Source: JAICJC01 sp963709425 (GTDB taxonomy: Bacteria > Actinomycetota > Thermoleophilia > Gaiellales > JAICJC01). From it: 64,000 nt of DNA. Below the pieces are notes generated by a model. The model searched no databases and was not told where the DNA came from. It saw nothing but the letters and a program-made list of their open reading frames with translations. The stretch is from the NCBI GenBank assembly GCA_963709425.1, contig CAVPWG010000004.1, forward strand, positions 1 through 64,000, given 5' to 3'. Positions 1 to 8,938 of this stretch are shown piece after piece; the first letter of the stretch is position 1, and every line of letters begins with the position of its first letter. Both the position numbers and the translations under genes were made by a program.

Positions 1-473
1 TGCGAATCCTCTCGGTGGGTCTCGGCACGTATGGATTCTCCACCGATTTGGGCGTCGCGGTCTCGGTGGGTCTCGGTGGGTCTAGGCGCGGCGGGTCACC
101 AAAGGGTTACCAATGCTGACCGCCGAGCGGATCGGCTCGCCGGGTGTTCGGGCGTGGGCGACGCACGCCGAGCGGGGCGACGGGTACCGATGCCCGGGGC
201 GCGACGTGGCGCCGCTCGTGCTCAAGCGCGGCCGGATCGCCGCCTACGCGATACGGACAAAACGGCCCGGGCCGGCGGCACCGAGAGAAAAGCCGGGGCG
301 GCCGGTAGGGTGCGGTAGGGATGAGCGCCCCGCGCGCGCCGGCGGCGGGAGGGCCGCCGGGAGCAGCTCGAGCTCGAGCCGGAGCGCTCGCCGGCACGCC
401 GGCCGGGTGGCGGCTCAACGCCGGGCGCCGGCCCGCCGATTCCCGGAAGGCACGTCACCGAGCCGAGACCCGA
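1..473. other. Gene-free left edge with short direct repeats
   Basis: No reading frame here shows a recognisable protein; the overlapping frames are arginine- and alanine-rich GC noise. The 10-mer TCTCGGTGGG occurs at 10-19, 61-70 and 71-80, the last two in tandem. A degenerate pair GGGTCACCA / GGGTTACCA lies at about 93-113 and resembles the tandem repeat at 4313-4335. Together with the broken genes that follow, this looks like decayed accessory DNA, but no mobile-element gene is visible. Confidence 0.5.
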
Positions 474-637
474 TGAGCCGCAAGGCGTGGCCGCCGATCC
501 TCGAGCGGGCCGCGCTGATCGTCGCCGGGTACTCGAGCGCGGTGACGCTGCGACAAACGCTTGACCCCGCCTCATCGACCTCGCCGACCGCTTACCGTTG
601 GGATCAGGTAGTCCCGCGTGCGGCTCGTCCCGCGTAG
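474..637 (+). pseudogene. Truncated remnant of an uncharacterised protein family
   Basis: An ATG at 474 opens about 35 residues, including the segment WPPILERAALIVAGYSSAVT followed by LRQ. This resembles the N-terminus of actinobacterial proteins whose sequence continues LRQLFYRLV and then a PNT..AY motif. Here the match dissolves after LRQ, and only a distant SPTAYR survives before the frame degenerates. I read it as a 5' fragment of such a gene. The family function is not known to me, and the similarity is from memory, so a chance resemblance is possible. Confidence 0.3.
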
Positions 638-675
638 TGTCCTGCTCCGGCTGACCGTCCTGCGATGATTCGCTG

Positions 676-1237
676 ATGGCCCCTGAAGCCGATCCGGCCC
701 AGGAATCCATCGTTCTTGCCAGCTTCGAGAACCGCGGTGCCGCCGAGCACATGCTGGCATCGCTCGGCCGAGGGTTCCGCAAGCAAGCACGCAAGAAACA
801 GGTGACTGCGTTCGTGGTCAACGCCAACAAGGACGGTTCGCTGCACCTCACGCAGTCTCGTGTCCTCACGGCGAATGGTGTGGTTGCGGCGCTCATGCGC
901 GTCTCCCTCGCGTGGACAGTCGGCTTCTTGGGCCTGTATCTCGACGCTGAAGGGCGCCAGGGGCTACGGTCACGCCGTCCACGTACACGCGGGTCACGTC
1001 GGATCGGATGAGCACGCTGCCCACGCGATCCTCGCCCGCGCTGGGGAGCACGCAGCCCTTGCGCTGGTTTGTTGCAACGACCCGGAAACTCGCCGCACGG
1101 TCGCGGGGCGGGGGGCCGACCGTGGGATCGAGAGTTGGGAGGGCTCGCGCACGGAATTCCTAGCTGCGCTTGATCCCGGCCCTAGGCACGACTGGGTGCG
1201 CACTGCTCTCGGCGAACCGTCGAAGCCGACCGGCTAA
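676..1237 (+). pseudogene. Hypothetical membrane-associated protein, frameshifted
   Basis: The ATG at 676 opens a frame giving a soluble N-terminal domain (about residues 10-60) and one hydrophobic helix (about 68-92). The coding signal then moves to the +1 frame and continues from STLKGARGYG to the TGA/TAA region at 1237, ending DWVRALGEP-like (here DWVRTALGEP). Removing one T near 937 (ctgTatc) restores a continuous protein of about 186 residues. The C-terminal half has the pattern GSDEHAAHAIL..AG..AALALV. I do not know a function for this family. Either a real +1 mutation or a sequencing error would explain the break. Confidence 0.6.
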
Positions 1238-1280
1238 GTCGGCGGCCGCGCTTCGGGGCAGCCTGCTCCCGGGTTGCCCG

Positions 1281-1829
1281 TCACTCTTCCCGAAATCCCT
1301 CCACAAACTGCCAATCGCGATAGGTGCCCCGTAGGAGAGGCACATGGCTGTCCCAGTCGGTCGCGGTTAGAGGCGTGGGTGGGTCGACGGTGATCGTCGC
1401 CTCTCGGATCGAGAAGCCCCAGCGAAGTCCGAGGATGGCGCGAACCTCTTGCGGCGGCGCGGAGAACCTCGTGATGAAGGAGAGAAAACTGTGCGCCTCC
1501 CAATCCATTGCGTCGCCAGAGGTTCGCGAAGGCGCGTCAAAGAGTGTTGGACAGAACCCGAAGAATGCAAAGGGATGTGGGGCGTCTCCTAGCGGCGTGA
1601 AGGGATCCATCTCGAACTCGTCGGGGCCGCGCGACCCGTCGGTGGAACGAACGACCTGAATCCACCCAAATGCGGCGTTGTAGCCACGTCCTGCATAACG
1701 CACCTCAGCGGTGCAGGCGGGAAACCCGAGAGCGGCCTGGGACGAGCCCAGTGCCTGGGGGTCTAGGTTGTGTTCGACGGCAACCTCCACCGTGCCCGGA
1801 AGGCCGCGCAGGCGGAACTCAATGTCCAC
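1281..1829 (-). CDS. Hypothetical protein, 182 aa
   Basis: A single intact frame from an ATG at 1829 has a normal amino-acid mix (aromatic-rich and acidic) unlike the arginine-rich shadows around it. No signal peptide or membrane helix is visible, so it is probably cytosolic. The protein carries many Trp, Phe and Asp residues, with a central PHPFAFFGF segment and a C-terminal WDSHVPLLRG segment. I recognise no domain. It stands alone between two broken genes, and upstream sequence on this strand (1830-2082) holds no clear gene. Confidence 0.6.
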   Translation of the reverse strand: MDIEFRLRGLPGTVEVAVEHNLDPQALGSSQAALGFPACTAEVRYAGRGYNAAFGWIQVVRSTDGSRGPDEFEMDPFTPLGDAPHPFAFFGFCPTLFDAPSRTSGDAMDWEAHSFLSFITRFSAPPQEVRAILGLRWGFSIREATITVDPPTPLTATDWDSHVPLLRGTYRDWQFVEGFREE

Positions 1830-2082
1830 GCGTGCAGGGTAAACGCTGTGAGTCGGTCGGGCATGGCGGCCGCGTCCTTCGAACGGAAAACGAATCGCGA
1901 ATCGCGCGGCGTGAGACCGGGTTTTCTTCGAATCGCGCCTTGACCCCGCCCCGTCATATCCGCCAGATTCCCTAGAAAACCACCGGGATTGTGGAGAATA
2001 GGCGGATCGGGATCAGACATCCCCGGATCGCGCCGGATCGCGGCGAGTCCGTCCGACGCCAGGTTAGGGTCGGCCGGCTGAG

Positions 2083-2518
2083 ATGTCGCCAGGCTCCGAA
2101 CTCGATCGCGCTGTACACCGCGGCGGCATCAGCCACGTCCTTTCGGCCACCGTCGCGTCGGGACTGCGATGGCGTGCACTGGGAGCTCCATTCCAGCGCC
2201 GGGAGCTCGACGACGCCCGCAGCGAGGACGACTACACGATCCGCGAGTGGGTCGAGGCGCCCGGCGTGCGGTACGTGCCGGTCGACGGCGAGCACGAGCT
2301 GCTTCCCGGGCTCCGGCTCGTCCCGGCGCCCGGGCCACACGCGCGGCATGCAGGTGGTCGTGGTCGAGACGGGCGGTCGCCCGGTCGTCGGCGGCGACGT
2401 GGCGGTTCGCTTCAGCGAGCTCGACGAGCCGAGCACAGAAGGCCAGCTGCGCGTGTGCGCGCTCGATCCTGAGCTGGTCTGGCTCGCGCACGAGCACGAG
2501 CCGTGGCGGTCAGGCTAG
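2083..2518 (+). pseudogene. Metallo-beta-lactamase-fold hydrolase remnant (lactonase/glyoxylase-like)
   Basis: Residues from about 2190 onward read QRRELDDARSEDDYTIREW, then GVRYVPVDGE, then LLPGLRLVPAPG, matching the middle of the MBL hydrolases related to N-acyl-homoserine lactonases. The frame then shifts by one extra base in CCCGGGCC (about 2331-2334) and continues GHTRGMQVVVVETG to the C-terminus, where LDPELVWLAHEHEPW is typical of the family. The N-terminal half with the HxHxDH metal site is missing. The gene is therefore both truncated and frameshifted and is not expected to be functional. Confidence 0.65.
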
Positions 2519-4152
2519 CGCCCGATGGCGTAGAGGGTGGCGTTGTTGATGGCGTAGACGGTGCCGTCAGGGCCGATGAGGGTGGGGGTGTACGCCTCGG
2601 GGCGTGGGGCGTTGAGGTGGACACTCTCGGCCAGCACGTTCCGGGCCAGGTCCCAGCGGTAGGCGGTTCCGTCCTCGCTGTTCACGATCACCGAGTCGTC
2701 GGCGGGGTCGACCACGGCCGAGTTGATGCACCACTCGTAGCGTGCTCCGGCGGGTGTCCCGGGCTCGTGCACCGGCGACAGGACGGTCTGCACGGCCTTC
2801 ATGACCCGGGTGTCGGCGTAGGGGTCTTTCTGGCTTGTCCGGGGGTCGAGCACGGCGACCCGGTTGCGACCGTCTCCGTGCGGCCCGATGCCAAGGTAGT
2901 TGTTGTACTTGGACACCAGCAGGTACGGCGAGGTTCCGTGGTAGCGGGGTACCGCGCGGGCAGGGATCACAGAGACGGTGTTGTCCCAGCCGAAGGATCC
3001 CGGAGTCTTGGCCCGGGCCAAGGTGGCGTCGTAGTGCAGCAGCCAGCCGCGGTCGTCATGGTTGGGGAAGGGATTCTCCAGGACGCCGTAGTACACATCC
3101 CCGTCCGGTCCGACCGTCGGTGAGGCGGACGAGCTGGTCGAGATGAAGGCCGGCTGGCGGCTGACCGGGTCTTTCAACACGACGTGGTACCGGGGCTTGA
3201 GCGTGGCGGCGTCGAGTCCGACGAGGACGGCGCGTGTGGGGCTGGTGACGGTGATGTAGACGGTCGCGCCGGACGGCGACAGGGCCGGGGCGCAGTTCAT
3301 GGCCACGCTGTCGATGGCCGGGTTGCCGGCGGCCGCGGCGGCGGTGATCCACGTCGCGTGGCCACGCGCATCGATCCGGACGATCCCGCTGGACAGGTGC
3401 GCCGGCGTTGCGCCGGTCACGGTGAACCCGAAATAGATCGACCCGTCATGTCCGGCGGTCAGCGGCGTGGTGATCTGCACGGCCTTGTCGTAGGCGGCGC
3501 GATGGGCCCGCCACTGCGAAGCCCCGTAGAACACCCGCCGCCGCACCGGACCGGCGGCCAGGTTGGCGTGCCGGCGCACGAGGACTGTCCCTCCTGCACC
3601 GGCAACTGCCAGGGACGTGTCGGGCGTCAGCACGGCGGGCAACGGAGGCGTCCAGGTGCCGAAGCCGCCGGTGAATGCCGGCGGCCGATAGTCGGTGCCA
3701 AGCGACCAGCGCCGCGCGCCGCTGGCCCCGGAGTACGCGACCACCCGGAAGCCAGCCTTGGTACTGACCCGGGTCGGGACGAGCACCGTGTTGGCCGCCG
3801 TGATCATCGGGGACCCGTAGTGGATGGGCAGAACGCCACCCGACAGATCCGGAGCCAGATCCACCTTCGCCCTCCAGCGGATCCGGCGAAACGGCTGAGC
3901 GTGCGTCCGGGCCACCGCCGTGTGCTGCGCGGTGCCGGCGAATCCGCTCCACTCCACCGATCCCCTATGGCCGCCGCCCCGCGGAGGACCGGCCTCGGCG
4001 ATCCCCGCGCCCGATGCCGTGGGCCACAGCAAGAAACCGAGCGCCATCACTGCCGCGGCAGCCGAGCCGGCGCCCCTTCGGGCGACTGGTCGGGCAGGGC
4101 TCCTCACCAGGCTGCCCCCCGCATCCGGTGACCGCCGCAACCAGCCGTTCAT
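2515..4152 (-). CDS. Secreted PQQ-like beta-propeller protein
   Basis: The protein is 545 residues long. I chose the ATG at 4152 over one 12 codons upstream because it follows a GGAGGAAGGGTC ribosome site. The N-terminus has several arginines, then a hydrophobic stretch ending near an Ala-rich cleavage region, so export is likely. The rest repeats segments such as GGDGSIYFG-like, GPDGDVYYGV, DSVIVNSEDGTAYRW and IGPDGTVYAI, each about 45-60 residues apart, as in PQQ-like or outer-membrane BamB-type propellers. No catalytic motif is visible. A scaffold or binding role outside the cell is inferred. It is monocistronic here, and its 3' end touches the MBL remnant. Confidence 0.7.
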   Translation of the reverse strand: MNGWLRRSPDAGGSLVRSPARPVARRGAGSAAAAVMALGFLLWPTASGAGIAEAGPPRGGGHRGSVEWSGFAGTAQHTAVARTHAQPFRRIRWRAKVDLAPDLSGGVLPIHYGSPMITAANTVLVPTRVSTKAGFRVVAYSGASGARRWSLGTDYRPPAFTGGFGTWTPPLPAVLTPDTSLAVAGAGGTVLVRRHANLAAGPVRRRVFYGASQWRAHRAAYDKAVQITTPLTAGHDGSIYFGFTVTGATPAHLSSGIVRIDARGHATWITAAAAAGNPAIDSVAMNCAPALSPSGATVYITVTSPTRAVLVGLDAATLKPRYHVVLKDPVSRQPAFISTSSSASPTVGPDGDVYYGVLENPFPNHDDRGWLLHYDATLARAKTPGSFGWDNTVSVIPARAVPRYHGTSPYLLVSKYNNYLGIGPHGDGRNRVAVLDPRTSQKDPYADTRVMKAVQTVLSPVHEPGTPAGARYEWCINSAVVDPADDSVIVNSEDGTAYRWDLARNVLAESVHLNAPRPEAYTPTLIGPDGTVYAINNATLYAIGR

Positions 4153-4312
4153 GACCCTTCCTCCCGTCGCTCCACTGGCACGCCCCACAGCGAGACGAGC
4201 CGGCCGTACCTCTGGGCCGCCTGCGGTTGATGATAGAGCAGCGGCCCTCGCCCACCCGAACAGGTGACCGCACAGCCCGCCGAGCCAGCACGCGTCGGCG
4301 CCCCGTGAGTAG

Positions 4313-4335
4313 CTGGTTTACCACCTGGTTTACCA
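4313..4335. repeat. 12-bp tandem repeat next to tRNA-Arg
   Basis: The sequence CTGGTTTACCA is repeated head-to-tail at 4313-4323 and 4325-4335, one helical turn apart, 34 bases before tRNA-Arg. Two sites on one face of the helix suggest either an operator or a leftover recombination arm site. A similar but degenerate pair lies at 93-113. Confidence 0.5.
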
Positions 4336-4368
4336 AGCCGCCTCCGGAGGGCTACTGTTTTGGCTCTA

Positions 4369-4441
4369 GCGCCCGTAGCTCAGGGGATAGAGCAACAGAC
4401 TTCGAATCTGTGTGTCGCACGTTCGAATCGTGCCGGGCGCA
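4369..4441 (+). tRNA. tRNA-Arg (anticodon TCG)
   Basis: A 73-nt cloverleaf has a perfect 7-bp acceptor stem (GCGCCCG / CGGGCGC), a D arm with GCTCAGGGGATAGAGC, a 5-bp anticodon stem, loop CTTCGAA with anticodon TCG, and a T arm with GTTCGAAT. The discriminator base is A and no CCA is encoded. It would read CGA and, if U34 is modified, other CGN codons. Confidence 0.95.
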
Positions 4442-4522
4442 TCGCACGAGTGGATGCTCGCTCTCTGCGGCAACGAGCACCGGCCGCTGCCCGGCCGCTG
4501 CTCGGCCGGCTTCGAGACCGTC

Positions 4523-5896
4523 TTACATGCGGGGCTTGATGTTCTGGTTTCTGTGGAACAGGTTGTCAGGGTCATAGACGTTCTTGACGTTCGCCAGACG
4601 GTCGTGGTTCGATCCAAACGCCTGTCGCGTGCGGACGTCGCCCCCGTCGTCCTCGGACAGGTAGTTGAGGTAGTTCCGCGCCTCCAGATCTGGTGCGAGC
4701 GCCTCCATCGTCTCGCGTGTCCAGCGGACGTTGGCATCGTTCGCCGAGGTGTCGAACCAGACGGACGTGACCAGAAGGTTGTAGCCCGGGAGGCGGTGCG
4801 GGCAGGCCGTTGCCTCGACGGGCACGCGGGTTGCGGCTCCGTGAAAGTGCTCCAGCGCCATGGCTGTCGTTGCCGATGGGCAGGCCTCGAACCGCTCGAT
4901 CGCCGTGTCGATCAAGTCGTCCGAGAGCGACTCCAGGAAGCTGGACTTCCAGTAGTTGAGCGATCCCTTGGGATACGCGGCGTCGAGCATCTGGTTCATG
5001 GTCTCGTACGGCATCGGCCCGACCTGAACCATGGCCGGCTCGCCGAACTCGAGCGCCGGCGCAAGGTCCCTGTGTGCCTGCTCCTCGTCTCCGCCGTGGC
5101 AGACGACCAGAGCGGCGAGCCTCGCCCCTGAGCCGTCCGGTGCGTGGACGAGCGCGAACATGACGGCAAGGTCGTCCGGGAGATCGGCGGTGTAGTCGCG
5201 GAAGAAGCGGCCGAGGTCGCGCCCCGCTTCCAGCGGATGAGCGATGAGCCCGCCCGTGATGATCGGTCCCACCGGGTGCAGCCGGTACTCGAACGAGGTC
5301 ACGATTCCGAAGTTGCCGCCGCCTCCCCGCAGCGCCCAGTACAGGTCCGGGTGTTCGTGCTCGTTTGCGGTCAGCACGCGACCATCCGCCGTCACGATCT
5401 CCGCCGAGAGCAGGTTGTCGGCTGTGAGGCCGTGCTTCGACATCAACCAGCCGAAGCCCCCGCCGAGGGTCAGGCCGGCGATGCCCGTGGTCGAGATCGT
5501 GCCGCCGGTGACCGCCAACCCGTGGAGCTGGGTCTCACGATTCAGCTCGGCCCAGTTCACGCCGGGCTCGGCACGACCGGTGCCAGCCACGGGGTCGACG
5601 TGGATCCCTCGCATCGCGGACAGATCGATCATCATCCCGGCGTCACAGGTGCAGTGCCCCGCGACTCCGTGGCCGCCGCCTCTCACCGCGATCTCGAGAC
5701 CACTGCGCCGCGCAGCGTTCACCGCGGCGACCACGTCGGCGGTGCCCCGGCACTGCACAATCACAGCCGGACGGCGGTCGATCATGCCGTTGTACACCCG
5801 GCGAACCTCGTCGTATCCCTGGTCGTCCGGCCAAAGGAGCGACCCCGACAAGCCTTCGAGACTCGATTCCACCTCGTCGTGGGCGGAGACCGTCAT
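4523..5896 (-). CDS. FAD-binding oxidase, berberine-bridge-enzyme family
   Basis: The 457-residue protein has a PCMH-type FAD domain followed by a substrate domain and a C-terminal BBE segment (about 410-450, NYLSEDD...DPDNLFHRNQNI). The FAD-anchoring His is in RGGGHGVAGH. The position that carries the cysteine in bicovalent members reads TGGTISTTG, so only one covalent flavin link is expected. The family oxidises alcohols, sugars or heterocycles with O2, producing H2O2; the substrate cannot be told from sequence. The start at 5896 follows a GGGGGAG run and avoids an unsupported 8-residue extension. No export signal is visible, so it is probably cytosolic. It is transcribed alone. Confidence 0.85.
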   Translation of the reverse strand: MTVSAHDEVESSLEGLSGSLLWPDDQGYDEVRRVYNGMIDRRPAVIVQCRGTADVVAAVNAARRSGLEIAVRGGGHGVAGHCTCDAGMMIDLSAMRGIHVDPVAGTGRAEPGVNWAELNRETQLHGLAVTGGTISTTGIAGLTLGGGFGWLMSKHGLTADNLLSAEIVTADGRVLTANEHEHPDLYWALRGGGGNFGIVTSFEYRLHPVGPIITGGLIAHPLEAGRDLGRFFRDYTADLPDDLAVMFALVHAPDGSGARLAALVVCHGGDEEQAHRDLAPALEFGEPAMVQVGPMPYETMNQMLDAAYPKGSLNYWKSSFLESLSDDLIDTAIERFEACPSATTAMALEHFHGAATRVPVEATACPHRLPGYNLLVTSVWFDTSANDANVRWTRETMEALAPDLEARNYLNYLSEDDGGDVRTRQAFGSNHDRLANVKNVYDPDNLFHRNQNIKPRM

Positions 5897-5953
5897 CACT
5901 CCCCCGTGGCAACCATGCAACGGTTGAACCTAACACAGCTTGACGTCATGCGG

Positions 5954-6877
5954 TCAGCCGAGCGCCGCGATCCGATCCGCCATGAAGGCGGTGAACGATG
6001 GATCGACGTGGGTCGCGACGTGCACGTTGGGCTCGCGCCCGGTCACCTGCCGCAGGTCGACCAGCGTCCGGCCGCGGCCGACAGGGCCGCAGTCCACCTC
6101 GACGTGGCGGTGAGCGAGGGTCAGGAGGTCGGGCCGCACCACGTGCGCCATCGCCACCGCGTCGTGGATCGGGATGCCGGGCGCGCCGGGGCGCGAGCGC
6201 AGGTAGTGATCGACGAGCTCGGCGGCGAGTCGCCCGGCCCGTCCCCGCGATCGCAGCCGGTCGTTCTGCTCCGCCGTGAAGAGCGCCTTCTGCGTCACGT
6301 CGAGGCCGACCATCGTGACGTCGAGCCCGCTCGTGAAGGACCGCTGGGCGGCGTCGGGGTCCGCCCAGATGTTGAACTCGGCCGCCGGTGTGACATTCCC
6401 GAGGCCGATCGAGCCACCCATGATGACGACCCGGTCGAGCGCGGCGGCCGCGGCGGGTCGCAGGGCGGCCAGCAGGGCCACGTTGGTGAGCGGCCCGGTG
6501 GCCACCAGCGTCACCGGTTGTTCAGACGACGTCGCGACCTCCGCGATCACGTCCACGGCGTGCTTCGAGACGCGCTCCCGGGCGGGCGGCGGCAGGTCGG
6601 GCCCGTCGAGGCCGGTCTCGCCGTGCACGTCGCCGTGATCCCCGGCGGCCTGGACGAGCGGGCGGTCGGCGCCGGCGGCGACCGGGATGTCGGCGCGGCC
6701 CAGGAAGTCGAGCACGCGAATCGCGTTGGCCGTCGTCCGGTGAAGCGGCGCGTTGCCCGCGACCGTCGTCACGGCCAGCAGCTCGACCTCCGGGCTTCCG
6801 AGCGCGACCATGATCGCGATCGCGTCGTCGTGGCCGGGGTCGCAGTCGAGCACGATCCGGGTCGGGGAGGCGCTCAT
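5954..6877 (-). CDS. Nucleoside hydrolase (IU-type)
   Basis: The 307-residue enzyme cleaves the N-glycosidic bond of ribonucleosides to give a free base and ribose. The N-terminal calcium-binding signature reads DCDPGHDDA (Asp11, 13, 17 and 18), and later segments GPLTNVALL and EFNIWADPDAA match the ribose pocket of this family. A C-terminal HDAVAMAHV carries the second conserved His-Asp. The ATG overlaps the stop of the upstream ribokinase gene (ATGA), so the two are translationally coupled: ribose released here can be phosphorylated by the partner. It is a cytosolic salvage enzyme. Base preference is unknown. Confidence 0.92.
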   Translation of the reverse strand: MSASPTRIVLDCDPGHDDAIAIMVALGSPEVELLAVTTVAGNAPLHRTTANAIRVLDFLGRADIPVAAGADRPLVQAAGDHGDVHGETGLDGPDLPPPARERVSKHAVDVIAEVATSSEQPVTLVATGPLTNVALLAALRPAAAAALDRVVIMGGSIGLGNVTPAAEFNIWADPDAAQRSFTSGLDVTMVGLDVTQKALFTAEQNDRLRSRGRAGRLAAELVDHYLRSRPGAPGIPIHDAVAMAHVVRPDLLTLAHRHVEVDCGPVGRGRTLVDLRQVTGREPNVHVATHVDPSFTAFMADRIAALG

Positions 6878-7719
6878 GCCGGCGCGGCCCGTCGTATCCG
6901 CTCCTCGACCTCGCCACGGCGCGGCATCGCCGGCTGGCAGCCGCGCCGCTCGACCGAGAGCGAGGCCGCGGCGATCCCCCACCCCACGGCCTCCTCGAGC
7001 GTCCGCCCCTCGGCGAGCGCGGCGGCGGCGACACCGGCCAGCGCGTCGCCCGCCCCCGTCGTGTCGACCACTCGGGCCGGGATCGACGGCAGCGTCACGT
7101 CCTCGGGCAGGATCCGGACGCCGCGGCTGCCGAGGGTCAGGATGACGTGCGGCGGATGCTCTTCACCGAGCGCCTCGAATTCGGTCTCGTTCACGATCGC
7201 GATGTCGTAGCTGGCGACGAGAGCAGGCGGGATGCGGCCCGCAGGCGACGGATTCACCACCGCAGTCGCGCCGGTGGCGCGCGCTGCGGCCAACGTTCCC
7301 TCCACCGCCTCGACCGGGATCTCGGCCTGCACCAGCCACACGTCCACCTCGGCGTCGGCAGCCGGCGCCTCGACGGCGTCATTCGCGCCGGGGATGACAG
7401 CGATCTGATTCTCGCCGGCATCGTCGACGAGGATGATCGCGACCCCCGTCGGCAGGTCGACCCGGCGCACGCCGGTCAGGTCCACCGCGTCGCCCTCGAG
7501 CGCCGCGGCGAGCTCGTCGCCGAAGTCGTCGCGGCCGCAGGCGCTCGTGAACCGCACGGACGCGCCCACGCGCACGGCCGCGACCGCCTGATTGGCGCCC
7601 TTGCCGCCGGGCGCGTACGCGAGCCGCGTCCCGCGCAGCGTCTCCCCCGGGGACGGCAGCCGCGGGACGTAGCCGAAGATGTCCATGTTGACCGAGCCGC
7701 AAACGCCGACGCACGCCAC
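6874..7719 (-). CDS. rbsK: Ribokinase, PfkB family
   Basis: The 281-residue sugar kinase has the N-terminal signature GSVNMD, a substrate-binding PGGKGANQA at about residues 37-45, and the catalytic/anion-hole motif DTTGAGDA near 225. These are the standard ribokinase landmarks, and the length is slightly short of the usual 300. It begins with GTG and is the first gene of a two-gene operon with the nucleoside hydrolase. Likely reaction: ribose + ATP to ribose-5-phosphate, feeding the pentose phosphate pathway. Deoxyribose or another pentose is possible. The upstream 46 bp is shared with the divergent oxidoreductase gene and must hold both promoters. Confidence 0.9.
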   Translation of the reverse strand: MACVGVCGSVNMDIFGYVPRLPSPGETLRGTRLAYAPGGKGANQAVAAVRVGASVRFTSACGRDDFGDELAAALEGDAVDLTGVRRVDLPTGVAIILVDDAGENQIAVIPGANDAVEAPAADAEVDVWLVQAEIPVEAVEGTLAAARATGATAVVNPSPAGRIPPALVASYDIAIVNETEFEALGEEHPPHVILTLGSRGVRILPEDVTLPSIPARVVDTTGAGDALAGVAAAALAEGRTLEEAVGWGIAAASLSVERRGCQPAMPRRGEVEERIRRAAPA

Positions 7720-7765
7720 CTCGCCAGGCTACATCCCCGGGGCGGGCCGGTAGTATCAGACCGCT

Positions 7766-8938
7766 TTGGAGCGAGCCGTCAGAGTCGCCGTCGTGGGGGC
7801 CGGGTTCGCGGGTGGAGCCCATGTCGAGGCGCTGCGCAGGGTGCCGGGCGTCGAGGTCGCGGCCGTGGCAAGTAGCACCGAGGCGCGGGCCCGGGCCGCC
7901 GCCGACCGTCTGGGTGTGGCGCAGGCCACCGGCGACTACCGCGCGCTGCTCGCCGACCCGTCGATCGACGCGATCCACAACTGCACGCCGAACGACCTCC
8001 ATCACGAGGTCACGGCCGCGGCGCTGGGGGCCGGAAAGCATGTCCTGGCCGAGAAGCCGCTCGCGATGGACTCGCGGGAGAGCGCCGATCTCGTCGACCG
8101 GGCAGCCCGGGCCGGCACCGTGTGCGGCGTCTGCTTCAACTACCGCCACTACCCGCTGGTCGCGGAGGCGCGCGCGATGCTCGCCGACGGGCGCGTCGGC
8201 CGGCCGCACCTGATCAGGGGCGCTTATCTCCAGGACTGGCTGCTCGACGAGACCGACTGGAACTGGCGGCTCCAATCGGAGCGATCCGGCGCCTCGCGGG
8301 CCCTGGGCGACATCGGGTCGCACTGGATCGACCTGATCCAGCACATCACCGGCCGCAGGGTGTCCCGTGTCCATGCCCGTCTCGGCCGCCTCCACGACGA
8401 GCGGCTGCGCCCGTCCGGGGACATGCAAACCTTCGACAGCAGCGGCGACGCGCACACGGAGCCGGTCGCCGTCGACACCGAGGACTTCGCGAACGTGCTC
8501 TTCGAGATGGACGACGGGTGCGCGGGCGTCTTCACCGTCTCGCAGGTCTCGCCGGGAAGCCGGAACAGGGTGATGTTCGAGATCGACACGCGGGTCGCCT
8601 CGCTCGCGTGGGACCAGGAGCGCCCGAACGAGCTCTGGATCGGGCGGCGCGACCGGGCCAACGAGCAGCTCCTGCGCGACCCCGCCCTGCTGTCGGAAGA
8701 GGCGGCGGCGCTGGCCCACTACCCGGGCGGCCACCAGGAGGGGTGGCCGGACGGGCTCAAGAACCTGGTGCTCGACTTCTACACATCGGTGGGCGCCCAC
8801 GAGCGCGGAGAGGCCCGCCGAACCAGCGTTGCCTCGTTTGCGGACGCCCACCGGATCACCTGCACGATCGAGGCGCTGCTCGAGAGCCACCGCACCGACT
8901 CGTGGATCGCGGTCGACCCGCCATCTCCCAGTGGCTGA
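7766..8938 (+). CDS. Gfo/Idh/MocA family oxidoreductase
   Basis: The 390-residue NAD(P)-dependent dehydrogenase starts at TTG. The Rossmann nucleotide site reads VAVVGAGFAGGAHVEAL at residues 6-22, and the family motif AEKPLAMD lies at about 94-101 with the catalytic-lysine EKP. The C-terminal half is the alpha/beta substrate domain, with GDIGSHWIDL carrying the usual Asp and His. Members oxidise sugars, inositols or their derivatives; the exact substrate is unknown. It diverges from the ribokinase/nucleoside hydrolase operon, and its stop overlaps the start of the downstream kinase-like gene by 8 bp, indicating coupled translation. Confidence 0.88.
   Translation: MERAVRVAVVGAGFAGGAHVEALRRVPGVEVAAVASSTEARARAAADRLGVAQATGDYRALLADPSIDAIHNCTPNDLHHEVTAAALGAGKHVLAEKPLAMDSRESADLVDRAARAGTVCGVCFNYRHYPLVAEARAMLADGRVGRPHLIRGAYLQDWLLDETDWNWRLQSERSGASRALGDIGSHWIDLIQHITGRRVSRVHARLGRLHDERLRPSGDMQTFDSSGDAHTEPVAVDTEDFANVLFEMDDGCAGVFTVSQVSPGSRNRVMFEIDTRVASLAWDQERPNELWIGRRDRANEQLLRDPALLSEEAAALAHYPGGHQEGWPDGLKNLVLDFYTSVGAHERGEARRTSVASFADAHRITCTIEALLESHRTDSWIAVDPPSPSG

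Noticed and set aside
61..80. Tandem TCTCGGTGGG units as the start of a CRISPR or iteron array
   Set aside because: Only three copies, no regular spacers, no associated genes.
1926..4441. TTCGAATCGCGCC near 1926-1938 as an attachment-site copy of the tRNA-Arg T arm (TTCGAATCGTGCC)
   Set aside because: Twelve of 13 bases match but T-arm sequence is generic and no integrase lies between; chance is sufficient.
5144..7210. Long plus-strand open frame (688 codons) opposite the FAD oxidase, nucleoside hydrolase and ribokinase genes
   Set aside because: Its product is Arg/Gly/Asp-repetitive with no domain, and it runs across three clear minus-strand genes; it is an antisense shadow of GC-rich codons.
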